Assembly (NCBI GenBank): GCA_958295695.1
Contig: OY282363.1
Location: forward strand, 3,042,225 to 3,106,224
Source of the DNA: an uncultured Alphaproteobacteria bacterium
Lineage (GTDB): Bacteria > Pseudomonadota > Alphaproteobacteria > SP197
Length of the DNA stretch: 64,000 nucleotides
Direction: 5' to 3'
Shown: piece by piece, positions 1 to 7,220 of the stretch
Layout: each line of letters begins with the position of its first letter
Numbering within the stretch: the first letter of the stretch is position 1
Notes under the pieces: generated by a model
Told to the model about the DNA's origin: nothing
Databases searched by the model: none
The model's input: the letters and a program-made list of their open reading frames with translations, nothing else
Position numbers and translations under genes: made by a program

Positions 1-687
1 GAAGTCCCCGGTCTCGTAGAGCGACATCGCCTCGGTCTCGTTGGCGAAGACGAGATCGACATGAGCGCGGATGAAGGCGAGGAAGTCCGCGCGGTGGCGG
101 TCGACGCAGAACGGGTCCGAAAGCGTCATGGCGACCTCGCGGCCCGCGGCGGCGGCGGCCTCCGCGGCGGCGGCGAAGAGCGCCGGTCCCTCGGGCGCGT
201 CCCAGAGATAGCCTTCCAGATAGACGACCTTCGAGGACGCCACGGCCGCGCGGTCGAGATCGTCTACGCCCAGTCCGGCCGCCGCGCCGAGAAAGGTGCT
301 CATGGTCCGCTGCGCGTCGGGCGTAACGAGCACCATGGACCGCGCGGTGAGCGGCCCCGACGCCGCCGGCGGCGTGGCGAAGGTCACGCCCTGGGCGCGG
401 ATGTCGTGGGCGAAGGTCGCGCCGAGCGCGTCGTCGCGCACCTTGCCGACGAAACAACCCCTGCCGCCCAGCGCGGCGAGCCCGGCGACGGCGTTCGCGG
501 CCGAGCCGCCCGAGACCTCGATGGCCGGCCCCATGCCGCCGTGGAGGCGGGTCGCCTCGTCCTCGCCGACCAGCCGCATCGAACCCTTCGCGAGCCCGCG
601 CGACTCGAGAAAGTCGTCGCCGGTCTCGGCGATGATGTCGACGACGGCGTTGCCGACGCCGAGCACATCGAAGCGGGTTTCGCCCAT
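1..687 (-). CDS. PfkB-family sugar/nucleoside kinase (adenosine kinase-like), C-terminus beyond window
   Basis: The reverse strand encodes the first 229 residues of a ribokinase/PfkB-type kinase; the frame is still open at base 1. Visible family features are the N-terminal opening GVGNAVVDI, the GGSAANAVAGLAALG substrate/phosphate segment near residue 60, and the lid region with TRSMVLVTPDAQRTMSTFLGA. The catalytic GAGD motif lies outside the window. The pattern is typical of alphaproteobacterial adenosine kinase-like proteins, which phosphorylate a sugar or nucleoside hydroxyl with ATP in the cytosol, but the substrate cannot be decided from this half. I chose the ATG at 687 because the family homology begins right there. 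It is divergent from the amidase at 848, with a good promoter for each in the 160-base gap. Confidence 0.86.
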   Translation of the reverse strand, partial: MGETRFDVLGVGNAVVDIIAETGDDFLESRGLAKGSMRLVGEDEATRLHGGMGPAIEVSGGSAANAVAGLAALGGRGCFVGKVRDDALGATFAHDIRAQGVTFATPPAASGPLTARSMVLVTPDAQRTMSTFLGAAAGLGVDDLDRAAVASSKVVYLEGYLWDAPEGPALFAAAAEAAAAAGREVAMTLSDPFCVDRHRADFLAFIRAHVDLVFANETEAMSLYETGDF

Positions 688-751
688 GACGATGCCGCAG
701 CCGTGAATGGAAAGGTCCGGCGCCGCCCGCGCGGCGTGTCCGGCCGCCGCG

Positions 752-779
752 AGTATAGGGAGCGCCGCGGGCCGGGCAA
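752..779 (-). promoter_or_regulatory. Putative sigma70-type promoter of the PfkB kinase
   Basis: Read on the reverse strand there is a TTGCCC -35 (774-779), a 16-base spacer and a perfect TATACT -10 (752-757). It faces the kinase and is back to back with the amidase promoter. Assigned by eye only. Confidence 0.5.
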
Positions 780-782
780 GCC

Positions 783-812
783 TTGCCGTCCCGTCGCCCG
801 CCGCGCTATACT
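783..812 (+). promoter_or_regulatory. Putative sigma70-type promoter of the amidase
   Basis: TTGCCG (783-788), 18-base spacer, TATACT (807-812), leaving a leader of about 30 bases before the amidase ATG. It is the mirror of the kinase promoter, so the two genes probably start transcription within about 30 bases of each other. Confidence 0.5.
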
Positions 813-847
813 CGCCCGTCCCCGAAGCGCCGCGAAAGGCCCCGCGC

Positions 848-2326
848 ATGCCGGATCTCTGGACCCTGACGGCGCGCGAAGCCGTCGATCTCCTGAAGGC
901 GGGCGAGATTTCGCCGCTCGACATGGTCGAGGCCTCGGCCGCGCGGATCGAGGCGACCGACGAGGGTCTCAACGTCATGCCCACGCACTGTTTCGACCGG
1001 GCGCGAGACCACGCCCGCCGCATCATGCGGGGCGCCGCGCCGGTCCACGACGGACCGGGCGCGCTCCATGGCCTGCCCGTCGCGGTCAAGGAGCTCGAGG
1101 ATGTCGCGGGCGTGCGCACGACCTACGGCTCGCCCTTCTTCGCCGACCACGTGCCGGACCGTTCGGACATCATGGTCGAGCGGCTCGAGGCGCGGGGCGG
1201 GATCGTCATGGGCAAGTCCAATGTCCCGGAGTACGGCGCCGGCGGCAACAGCTTCAACGAGGTCCTGGGCGTCGCCCGCAATCCGTGGGATCGCGGACGC
1301 TCGCCCGGCGGCTCGTCGGGCGGTTCGGCGGGCGCCCTGGCCGCGGGCCAGGTGCCGCTCGCGACCGGCTCGGACCTCGGCGGCAGCCTGCGCATCCCCG
1401 CGAGCTTCTGCGGCGTCGTCGGCTTCCGCCCGACCCCCGGCGTGGTCGCCAAGGGCCCCGATCCCGGCTGCTTCGGCGACATGCCGGTCGCCGGTCCCAT
1501 GGCGCGCAACGTCCCGGACGCCGCGCTGATGCTGGACGCGATGGCGGGCGTGGACCACCGCGACCCGTTGTCGCGCGCCGCGCCGGCCGTCCCCTTCCTC
1601 GACCGGGTCCTGCGCGGCCTCGAGGCCGGCGCCACGCCGGCGCGGATCGGCTATTCTCCCGATCTCGGCGTCACGCCGGTCGACCGCGAGGTCGACGCCG
1701 TCTGCCGGGCCGCGGTCGAGCGCCTCGCCGGGCTGGGCGGCGAGATCGTCGAGACCGGGCTCGACCTCTCGGACGGGGCCGAGGCCTTCCACACCTTCCG
1801 CGCCCTGGGCTTCGCCGTCTCCCACCGGCACGAGCTCGAGACCGAGCCGGAGAAACTGAAGCCGGAGAACCGGTGGAACATCCGCAAGGGCCTCGAGCTG
1901 ACCATCGACGACATCCTGCGCGCCCACCGGGTGCGCGGCGCGCTCTACCACCGCGTCGTCGACTTCTTCGCCCGTCACGACCTCCTGGCTCTGCCGTCCA
2001 CCATCGTCACGGCCATCCCCACCCACGAACGCTATCTCGGGGAGCTCGACGGCCACCGCTTCGCCAACTATGTCGACTGGATCATCCTGACCTCGGTCGT
2101 CACGCTGACCCTGTGTCCGGCGATCTCGATCCCCTGCGGCTTCACCCGGTCCGGCATGCCGGTGGGCCTGCAGCTCGTGGCGCGCTCCCACGCCGACGCG
2201 GAGCTCCTGGCCTGGGCCGCGTCGGCCGAGCGGCTGTTCGGCGTCGCCGAGACGCTGCCGATCGAGCCGCGCGGCGCGCCGGGGCGCTACCCCGACCCGG
2301 AGCCCGAACCCCACGGCGGCGGATAG
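848..2326 (+). CDS. Amidase (amidase-signature family)
   Basis: A 492-residue amidase-signature enzyme, which hydrolyses a carboxylic amide by a Ser-cisSer-Lys mechanism. The triad is visible: Lys81 in VAVKE, Ser156 in the glycine/serine-rich RSPGGSSGGSAG loop, and nucleophile Ser180 in GSDLGGS. The length is normal for the family and the C-terminal GMPVGLQLVA motif is present. The open frame extends upstream to 707, but homology begins at MPDLWTL and the ATG at 848 sits about 35 bases from a promoter, so 848 is the start used. The substrate is unknown; family members act on aryl, aliphatic or peptide amides. It is divergent from the kinase and followed 48 bases later by a CysZ-like membrane protein. 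A second amidase of the family is at 46680. Confidence 0.93.
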   Translation: MPDLWTLTAREAVDLLKAGEISPLDMVEASAARIEATDEGLNVMPTHCFDRARDHARRIMRGAAPVHDGPGALHGLPVAVKELEDVAGVRTTYGSPFFADHVPDRSDIMVERLEARGGIVMGKSNVPEYGAGGNSFNEVLGVARNPWDRGRSPGGSSGGSAGALAAGQVPLATGSDLGGSLRIPASFCGVVGFRPTPGVVAKGPDPGCFGDMPVAGPMARNVPDAALMLDAMAGVDHRDPLSRAAPAVPFLDRVLRGLEAGATPARIGYSPDLGVTPVDREVDAVCRAAVERLAGLGGEIVETGLDLSDGAEAFHTFRALGFAVSHRHELETEPEKLKPENRWNIRKGLELTIDDILRAHRVRGALYHRVVDFFARHDLLALPSTIVTAIPTHERYLGELDGHRFANYVDWIILTSVVTLTLCPAISIPCGFTRSGMPVGLQLVARSHADAELLAWAASAERLFGVAETLPIEPRGAPGRYPDPEPEPHGGG

Positions 2327-2374
2327 CCGGCCGTTCCCCGCGTTTTCCCTCGTGACGAACGCCATGGAGCGCCC

Positions 2375-3091
2375 GTGATCGCGGCTCTGGGCAAGGCCTT
2401 CGCCGACCTGCGCGACCGGAGGCTGCGCGGCGCGCTGGTCGCCATCGCGCTCTGGAGCCTGGGCCTCTACGCCGTTCCGATGGCCGTACTGTTCGTCGGC
2501 CTCGACGCCGCCGATCTCGGCGCCTGGGCCGAAGCGCGGATCGGCTGGCTGCCGGGCGGCCTGGTCGACGCCGTGGCCTACATCCTCGGTGTCTTCGTCT
2601 TCGCCGCCCTGTTCTGGTTCTCGTTCGCGATCGTCGCCCAGTCCGTGGCGGCGTTCCATCTCGATGGCGTGGTCCGCCGCGTCGAGGAGATCGACTATCC
2701 GGGCCTGCCCGAGGCCCGAGGCGCGACGATCGGCGGGGATATCGTCTCCACGGCGCGGTTCGCCGCCGTGCTCCTGGCGGTCAACGCGCTGGCGCTGCCG
2801 TTCTACATCGCCGGTCTGGTCGCGCCGTTCGTGAGCGTCGGCGCCTTCTATCTCGTGAACGGCTACCTGTTCGGCCGCGAGTACGCCGAGATCGTCCTCC
2901 TGCGCCGCCTGTCGCTGGCGGAGGCCGCCGCATGGCGCGGGGAGAACCGGGCCGGGCTCTGGCTCGCCGGCGCGCTCATCGCCTTGGGCATGACGGTCCC
3001 GGTTCTCAACCTCTTCGCGCCCGTCGTCGCGGCGGCGTTCATGACCCACGTCTGCCACGGCCGCGGCCGGGGCCGGGGCGCGGAATCCTGA
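2375..3091 (+). CDS. EI24/CysZ-like integral membrane protein
   Basis: A 238-residue membrane protein with hydrophobic segments at about residues 20-42, 65-92, 130-170 and 198-225, a layout matching the EI24-domain family that includes the sulfate permease CysZ. The motif VNGYLFGREYAEIV around residue 163 and the cytoplasmic RR(L/I)SLAEA loop are typical. The start is GTG at 2375: a GGAG ribosome site lies at 2366-2369, and the nearer ATG at 2364 runs into a stop after four codons. Family members are thought to carry sulfate or another anion across the inner membrane. No cysteine-synthesis genes are nearby, so a sulfate role is inference. The protein ends in an unusual arginine/glycine tail. 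Confidence 0.75.
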   Translation: MIAALGKAFADLRDRRLRGALVAIALWSLGLYAVPMAVLFVGLDAADLGAWAEARIGWLPGGLVDAVAYILGVFVFAALFWFSFAIVAQSVAAFHLDGVVRRVEEIDYPGLPEARGATIGGDIVSTARFAAVLLAVNALALPFYIAGLVAPFVSVGAFYLVNGYLFGREYAEIVLLRRLSLAEAAAWRGENRAGLWLAGALIALGMTVPVLNLFAPVVAAAFMTHVCHGRGRGRGAES

Positions 3092-3130
3092 CGCGCTCCG
3101 AAATGTCCAACGGCCGATGGCGCGGCGGGG

Positions 3131-3158
3131 TTGCCGGGGTCGCGCGCCGGCCTATTCT
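3131..3158 (+). promoter_or_regulatory. Putative promoter of the lipoprotein at 3187
   Basis: TTGCCG (3131-3136), 16-base spacer and TATTCT (3153-3158), 28 bases ahead of the lipoprotein ATG. It supports 3187 as the true start rather than any of the upstream in-frame codons. Confidence 0.4.
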
Positions 3159-3186
3159 GGGGTCCGTGAGGCTGGGAATCGGAACC

Positions 3187-3849
3187 ATGGGCCGCGTCGG
3201 CGCGTTCACGGTCGGCTTGGCGTTCGCCGCCTGCACGGCCGGGCCGGAGCGGCATGTCGGCGAAACGGCGACCGTTGGCGACCCGGGCGCCGTCGAGGCT
3301 CCCGACGCGCTGTCGATCGCCGCGCCCGAAAGCCTGCTCCATCTCGGCGAAAGCGACCTGCTCGACGCGATGGGCGAACCCGCCTTCGTCTGGGTCGAGT
3401 CCGGCGCGCAGATGTGGCGCTACGACGCCGACGCCTGCGCGCTCTTCGTCTTCCTCTATCCCGACGGCGTCCGCCACGTGGACCTTCGGAGCGACGGTCT
3501 CGACGACACGGGCCGGGACGTCTGCTTCCGCGAGCTCGCGGCCCGGCGCATCCGATCCGGGCCGCGGGCCGGACCGGATCGTCCGCGGCCCCCTTCGATA
3601 CGTCCACCCGCGGCGGGCTACCCGGTGCGAGGGGGGAATTCCGGGTGGGGACAAAGCGCAAATTCCCTCATCCCGAGCGGGCGCGAAGCGCCGTATCGAG
3701 AGCCCGCCCCGAGCTTGCCGAAGGAGGGACGGAACCGCCCTACTCCCCCACGAGCGCGATGGCGCGCCGGAAGACCTCGCTGTCGGCCTCGGCCAGGCGC
3801 TCCAATTCGCCGAAGTGGTTCTCGCCGGGCACGTCGTAACGCTCCATGA
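3187..3849 (+). CDS. Small putative lipoprotein, C-terminus probably altered by a repeat
   Basis: The protein begins MGRVGAFTVGLAFAACTAG, a short signal peptide with lipobox FAAC and a plausible acylated Cys18. A conserved-looking stretch follows: PESLLHLGESDLLDAMGEPAF, WRYDADACALFVFLYPDG and DVCFRELAARR, up to about residue 126. This resembles small SmpA/BamE-like lipoproteins that test a precursor fold, but I cannot name the family. From about 3590 onward the frame runs into a dispersed repeat (3592-3727) and stays open to 3849, overlapping the convergent hydrolase by 110 bases. The last 80 or so residues are arginine/proline-rich and look non-native, so the original stop was probably lost by a frameshift or the repeat insertion. 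Start well supported, end doubtful. Confidence 0.6.
   Translation: MGRVGAFTVGLAFAACTAGPERHVGETATVGDPGAVEAPDALSIAAPESLLHLGESDLLDAMGEPAFVWVESGAQMWRYDADACALFVFLYPDGVRHVDLRSDGLDDTGRDVCFRELAARRIRSGPRAGPDRPRPPSIRPPAAGYPVRGGNSGWGQSANSLIPSGREAPYREPAPSLPKEGRNRPTPPRARWRAGRPRCRPRPGAPIRRSGSRRARRNAP
3592..3727. repeat. Dispersed hairpin repeat family 2, copy A
   Basis: Contains CTCATCCCGAG followed by the stem GGCGC-GAA-GCGCC and CGTATCGAG, then CCCGAGCTTGCCGAAGG. Related copies occur at 15973-16038 and 36364-36427. An upstream part (CCCTTCGATACG) seems to be a further degenerate arm. It lies between convergent genes and is read through by the lipoprotein frame. Confidence 0.75.
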
Positions 3850-4597
3850 CGCGCGAGGCCGTGCGGAAGCGCTCGCAGTAGGCGTCCGACTGGCGTTTGA
3901 ACTCCGGCGTCTCGTCGCCCCCGGCGATGACGAGCTGGGGCGCGTCGGTGGCCGGCTCCATGAACAGCGGGCTTTCGCGCCGGGCCTCCTCGACATCCAT
4001 CCGCGGCCCAGCGTTGATCGAGGTGTGGACCAGGGGCTCCAGTTCGAAGATGCCGGAGATGGGCAGGCCGGCCCGGACCGTGTCCCTCGGCATGGCGGGG
4101 TCGAGGGACGGCCAGTCCGTCGCCATCGTCATCGCGGTCAGGTGCCCGCCGGCCGAATGGCCCATCACCGAGATACGGCCGCGGTCGATCCCCAGATCGC
4201 CGGCGTTGCGCCACAGCCAGCCGATGGCGCGGCGCACCTGGGGCGCGATGTCGCCGATGCGGCAGGCGGGCGTGAGCGTGTAGTTGATGACCGCGACGTT
4301 GACGCCCGCGGCCACGAACGGTTCGGCGACGAAGCTGTACATCCCCTTGTCGCCGCGCTGCCAGTAGCCGCCGTGGATGTAGACCAGCGCCGGCCCGCCG
4401 TCGGCCCCCCGGAACAGGTCGAGCGTCTCGCGCTCGGCGGGGCCGTAGGCGAGGTCGGTCCGCGCGTCGCTCGCCTCGCGGAACGCGGCGCACCGTTCGA
4501 GCCAGCGCGCCACCAAGGCGTCGAAGTCGGGCTCCTTGCCGCGCAGCTCGTACTGGCGTTCGAGCTCGTCGGCGTCCATGCCCCGGTACAGCGCCAT
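3740..4597 (-). CDS. Alpha/beta hydrolase, arylformamidase (kynurenine formamidase)-like
   Basis: A 285-residue alpha/beta hydrolase. The oxyanion-hole motif HGGYW is at residues 75-79, the nucleophile is Ser148 in GHSAGG, a candidate acidic residue lies in AGGDET near 228, and the catalytic His261 is in GENHF. HGGYW plus this length is typical of the esterase/lipase group containing kynurenine formamidase, which hydrolyses N-formylkynurenine to kynurenine; other carboxylesterases share the pattern, so the substrate is an inference. The ATG at 4597 gives the usual family N-terminus (YRGMDADELERQY). It stands alone, convergent with the lipoprotein. Confidence 0.85.
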   Translation of the reverse strand: MALYRGMDADELERQYELRGKEPDFDALVARWLERCAAFREASDARTDLAYGPAERETLDLFRGADGGPALVYIHGGYWQRGDKGMYSFVAEPFVAAGVNVAVINYTLTPACRIGDIAPQVRRAIGWLWRNAGDLGIDRGRISVMGHSAGGHLTAMTMATDWPSLDPAMPRDTVRAGLPISGIFELEPLVHTSINAGPRMDVEEARRESPLFMEPATDAPQLVIAGGDETPEFKRQSDAYCERFRTASRVMERYDVPGENHFGELERLAEADSEVFRRAIALVGE

Positions 4598-4790
4598 CGC
4601 GATCCTCCCCGCCCCGCGGCCGGCCGCGCGACATGTCCGCGCCCCGGCCCCTCGAACTCCAGGAACCCGCCGGATTTACGAGGGTTTTCGTCCCGGCGCA
4701 AACCCTTGCCCGCGCTTCCGCCATGCGCCTGGACCATCGCGGTCCGCCCGCATCGTTACGCAACAAGGATTGTATGAGCGGGAGAATCGC

Positions 4791-5017
4791 ATGCTCTCTT
4801 TCAAGATCGCCACCGTCGGCGCGTCTTCCGGCGTCATCCTCACCGAGGAAGCGATGACGCGGCCCGGGGTGAAGAAGGCGACATGCTCTATCCGACCGAA
4901 GCGCCGGACGACGGCTATCGGCCGACCCCCTGCAATCCCGAGTTCGCGCGCCAGATGGAGATCGCCGAGGCGATCATGCATGACGACCACGAGGTCCCGC
5001 GGGCGCTGGCGACGTGA
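4791..5017 (+). pseudogene. AbrB-type antitoxin of a Doc module, frameshifted
   Basis: The first 29 codons read MLSFKIATVGASSGVILTEE and onward to GVKK, matching the AbrB/SpoVT-like DNA-binding fold of PrlF/Doc-associated antitoxins. One base is missing from a G run near 4878-4882. Restoring it gives GDMLYPTEAPDDGYRPTP and then an acidic helical tail ending RALAT with TGA at 5015-5017, exactly the family's second half. The restored protein would be about 75 residues, normal for the family. The TGA overlaps the GTG of the following toxin relic (GTGA), the usual translational coupling of such pairs. In life it would bind its own promoter and neutralise Doc. As it stands the frame diverges after residue 29, so it is presumed inactive. 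Confidence 0.78.
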
Positions 5018-5211
5018 GCGCCGCCCGCCGCGACCGGTGGCGCTGGATCGAGACAGGCGTCGTCTTGGCCATCCACGACCGCCAACTCGCCGAGCATGGC
5101 GGGGCGGACGGCATACGCGACAGGAGCGCCGTCGACGGCGACAAGCGCACGGCCTGGGTCGCGGGGCGCGTTTTCCTCGCCGTCTGGCTCCGGTCGCGCT
5201 TGCGGGACTGA
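5014..5211 (+). pseudogene. Doc/Fic-type death-on-curing toxin with internal deletion
   Basis: A 65-codon frame from GTG at 5014, overlapping the antitoxin stop. It begins like Doc toxins: RWRWIETGVVLAIHDRQLAEHGGADGIRDRSA. It then jumps straight to VDGDKRTAWVAGRVFLA, which is the end of the Fic active-site motif HPFxDGNKRT and the helix after it. About 50 residues between RDRS and VDG are absent, including the catalytic His and HPF, and Asn of DGNKRT is Asp. Doc proteins phosphorylate elongation factor Tu and stop translation; this remnant cannot. The C-terminus (RSRLRD) is also short. An in-frame deletion rather than a sequencing slip best explains it. Confidence 0.78.
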
Positions 5212-5268
5212 CGCACGTGGCCGAGCCGCCGGAATCCGGCCGACGGTTCCGCCCGGTCGCTACCCGCC

Positions 5269-5395
5269 CTATAGCGTTTCCGTCTCGGACGAAAACGCTA
5301 TAGCCTGCTTGTCGCTCGCGGCCGGCGGCCCCGTGGGCCGCGCCCGCACGGGCGCGCCGGCAAGCCGGAACCGCTCAGCGGTCCGCCGCGAGGAG
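5269..5395. repeat. Dispersed hairpin repeat family 1, copy A
   Basis: The core is a near-perfect inverted repeat at 5269-5303: 16-base arms CTATAGCGTTTCCGTC / GACGAAAACGCTATAG around a TCG loop, one mismatch. A conserved tail follows: GCCTGCTTGTCGCTCGCGGC, then GCGCCGGCAAGCCGGAACCGCT. Other copies are at 10557-10655, 38010-38045 (hairpin only) and 43650-43768. It lies directly upstream of the monooxygenase at 5412. Confidence 0.85.
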
Positions 5396-5411
5396 ACCGG
5401 GAGCGAAGGCG

Positions 5412-6485
5412 ATGCGGGTGGGGCTCTTGCAGGAAGCCGAGCTGATGGAGGGCGTCGGCGTCGCCCAGCGCTACTGGGAGATGATCGAGGAGGTCGCGCT
5501 CGCCGACAGGCTGGGCTTCTCCTGCTGGGGCACATCCGAACAGCATTTCAGCCCGCCCCGCTTCGCCGTCGCCGCGCCCGAGGTGCTCTACGCGGCGGTC
5601 GCCCAGCACACCGAGACCATCAGGCTCCGCGTCATGTGCGCGGTGCTGCTGGCTTGGAACCACCCGATCCTGGTGGCCGAACGGCTGGCGACCCTCGACA
5701 TCGTCTCGAAGGGACGCGCGGAGCTGGCGACGGCGCGCTCGAACAACGTCCACACCCTCGAGGCCTTCGGCGTCGACCCCGCCGCGACCCGCGAGCAGTG
5801 GGCGGACTCCATCGAGGTGATCGTCAAGGCGTTCCGCGACGACATGCTCGAGCACGACGGCCCGGTGTGGAAGATCCCGCCGCGCGAGATCGTGCCCAAG
5901 CCGGTGCAGAAGCCGCACCCGCCGCTCTCGGTCGCCGCCTCCAGCGTGCAATCCCATGTCGCCGCCGGCGAACGCGGGATCGGCGCGCTCTGCTTCGAGA
6001 GCTATTTCGGTTTCGAGTACCTCCAGGACTGCATCGACGGCTACCGCGCCGGCCTCGCCAAGGGCGCCCAGATGGCGCCGCTCAGGACCGAGCACATGGG
6101 GCTCTACGTCGCCACGGCCTTCTGCGCCGAGACGCGCGAGGAAGCCCGCCGCGTCGCCCACGACGTCGCCATGGGCTACTACCGGTTCCTGGTCGATATC
6201 TACGTCCCGCTCGGCAAGCGGCGGTCCTACGAGTATCTCGACGACAAGCTCCAGCGGCTGGTCGACCACCGGGACGACTTCGATTACCTGCTCACCGAGA
6301 CGCCCTCGATCATGATCGGAACGCCCGAGGACTTCGTCGAGCGTATCGAGCGGCTCGAGGCCATGGGCGTGGACGAGATCCTCATGCGGATCGACGGCGT
6401 GGCGCATGACGACATCGTGCGCAGCTTCGAGCTGATCGGCCGCGAGGTGATCCCGCGCGTCTCGGCCCGCGTCGAGGCGGCCTGA
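5412..6485 (+). CDS. Luciferase-like flavin-dependent monooxygenase
   Basis: A 357-residue LLM-class oxidoreductase, a TIM-barrel enzyme that uses reduced FMN (or F420 in some relatives) and oxygen. Signature parts are the N-terminal strand MRVGLLQEAELM, the WGTSEQHFS segment near residue 40, RLRVMCAVLLAWNHPILVAERLATLD near residue 75, SKGRAELATARSNN near 100, and the C-terminal TPSIMIGTPEDFVERIERLEAMGVDEILM, which is the usual IGTPE cofactor-site helix. The exact substrate is unknown. The ATG at 5412 is preceded by an AGGAGA-type ribosome site. An EthD-family gene follows after 26 bases, so the two probably form one small catabolic operon. Confidence 0.88.
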   Translation: MRVGLLQEAELMEGVGVAQRYWEMIEEVALADRLGFSCWGTSEQHFSPPRFAVAAPEVLYAAVAQHTETIRLRVMCAVLLAWNHPILVAERLATLDIVSKGRAELATARSNNVHTLEAFGVDPAATREQWADSIEVIVKAFRDDMLEHDGPVWKIPPREIVPKPVQKPHPPLSVAASSVQSHVAAGERGIGALCFESYFGFEYLQDCIDGYRAGLAKGAQMAPLRTEHMGLYVATAFCAETREEARRVAHDVAMGYYRFLVDIYVPLGKRRSYEYLDDKLQRLVDHRDDFDYLLTETPSIMIGTPEDFVERIERLEAMGVDEILMRIDGVAHDDIVRSFELIGREVIPRVSARVEAA

Positions 6486-6511
6486 ACGGCTCCGGACAGG
6501 GAGGACGACCG

Positions 6512-6820
6512 ATGATCCGCACCTTCGTCATGTACGGCGCGCCCGAGGACCCGGCCGCCTTCGCGAGGCACTACCGCGACATCCACATCCCGCTGGTGCG
6601 GAAGATGCCGCGCCTGGCGGGCTGCGAGGTCAGCACGGGGCCCGCGGCCATCGGCCCCGATGGCGGCGAACACCACCTCGTCGCCATCCTCAGCTACGCC
6701 AGCCGCGCCGACATGGAGGCGGCGCTCGCCTCGCCCGAGGGCCGGGCCGCCGTCGCCGACGTGGCCAACTTCGCCACCGGCGGCGCGACCCTCGTGACCG
6801 CGGAATACGAATCGATCTGA
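6512..6820 (+). CDS. EthD-family protein
   Basis: A 102-residue ferredoxin-like alpha+beta barrel protein of the EthD family, recognised by FARHYRDIHIPLVRKMPRLAGCEVSTGP near the start and the terminal strand VTAEYESI. EthD proteins are small dimeric partners of oxidative degradation pathways; the first was found with the ether-degrading cytochrome P450 system. It starts 26 bases after the luciferase-like monooxygenase with a GGAGG ribosome site, so it likely serves the same pathway. Its reaction is unknown. Confidence 0.85.
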   Translation: MIRTFVMYGAPEDPAAFARHYRDIHIPLVRKMPRLAGCEVSTGPAAIGPDGGEHHLVAILSYASRADMEAALASPEGRAAVADVANFATGGATLVTAEYESI

Positions 6821-7220
6821 GCCGGCCTCCGCGCGGGTGTCCTCATCCGGGACGGTCGGTGGGGCCGCTTCGGGACCGGGGTTTCTTGCCGACTTTGCGC
6901 GGCGCGGCAACCGCAGCGCGGGCCGCGCGGTGGAATCTCTTGTTACTCTCGCCAAATAACGCCCCCGCCACGAAGCGCGCGCCTCGCCGCATCCCGGCTC
7001 CCGCGCGTCATCCTCCCGGTGGGGGAGAGAGAGAATGTGGGTGCCGGCGAGGCGAAGAGGAATCCACTCTTCCAAGATTGAGAGATGGCAGGGCGAGGGG
7101 TGGGTTCGGCGTCCCGTACGGTCCGAACGAGAGCATGGATCTGTCGAAGGCTGGCAACTGCGCGTCCGCCTTGACAGGCGCGGGGCCGGACGGTCGACTG
7201 CGGGGCGGGAAGGAACCGCG
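6821..7220. other. 400-base gap without a recognisable gene
   Basis: The gap between EthD and the ankyrin gene has no frame with family resemblance. It holds a relatively AT-rich spot at about 6940-6960 (TCTTGTTACTC, AAATAACG) and purine-rich tracts (GGGGGAGAGAGAGAATG, 7020-7036), which may be promoter or leader for the ankyrin gene. Nothing firmer can be said. Confidence 0.4.

Noticed and set aside
4536-5303. 255-codon plus-strand frame through the antitoxin region
   Set aside because: Only its middle matches the AbrB antitoxin; the rest is a product of the frameshift and of non-coding sequence.
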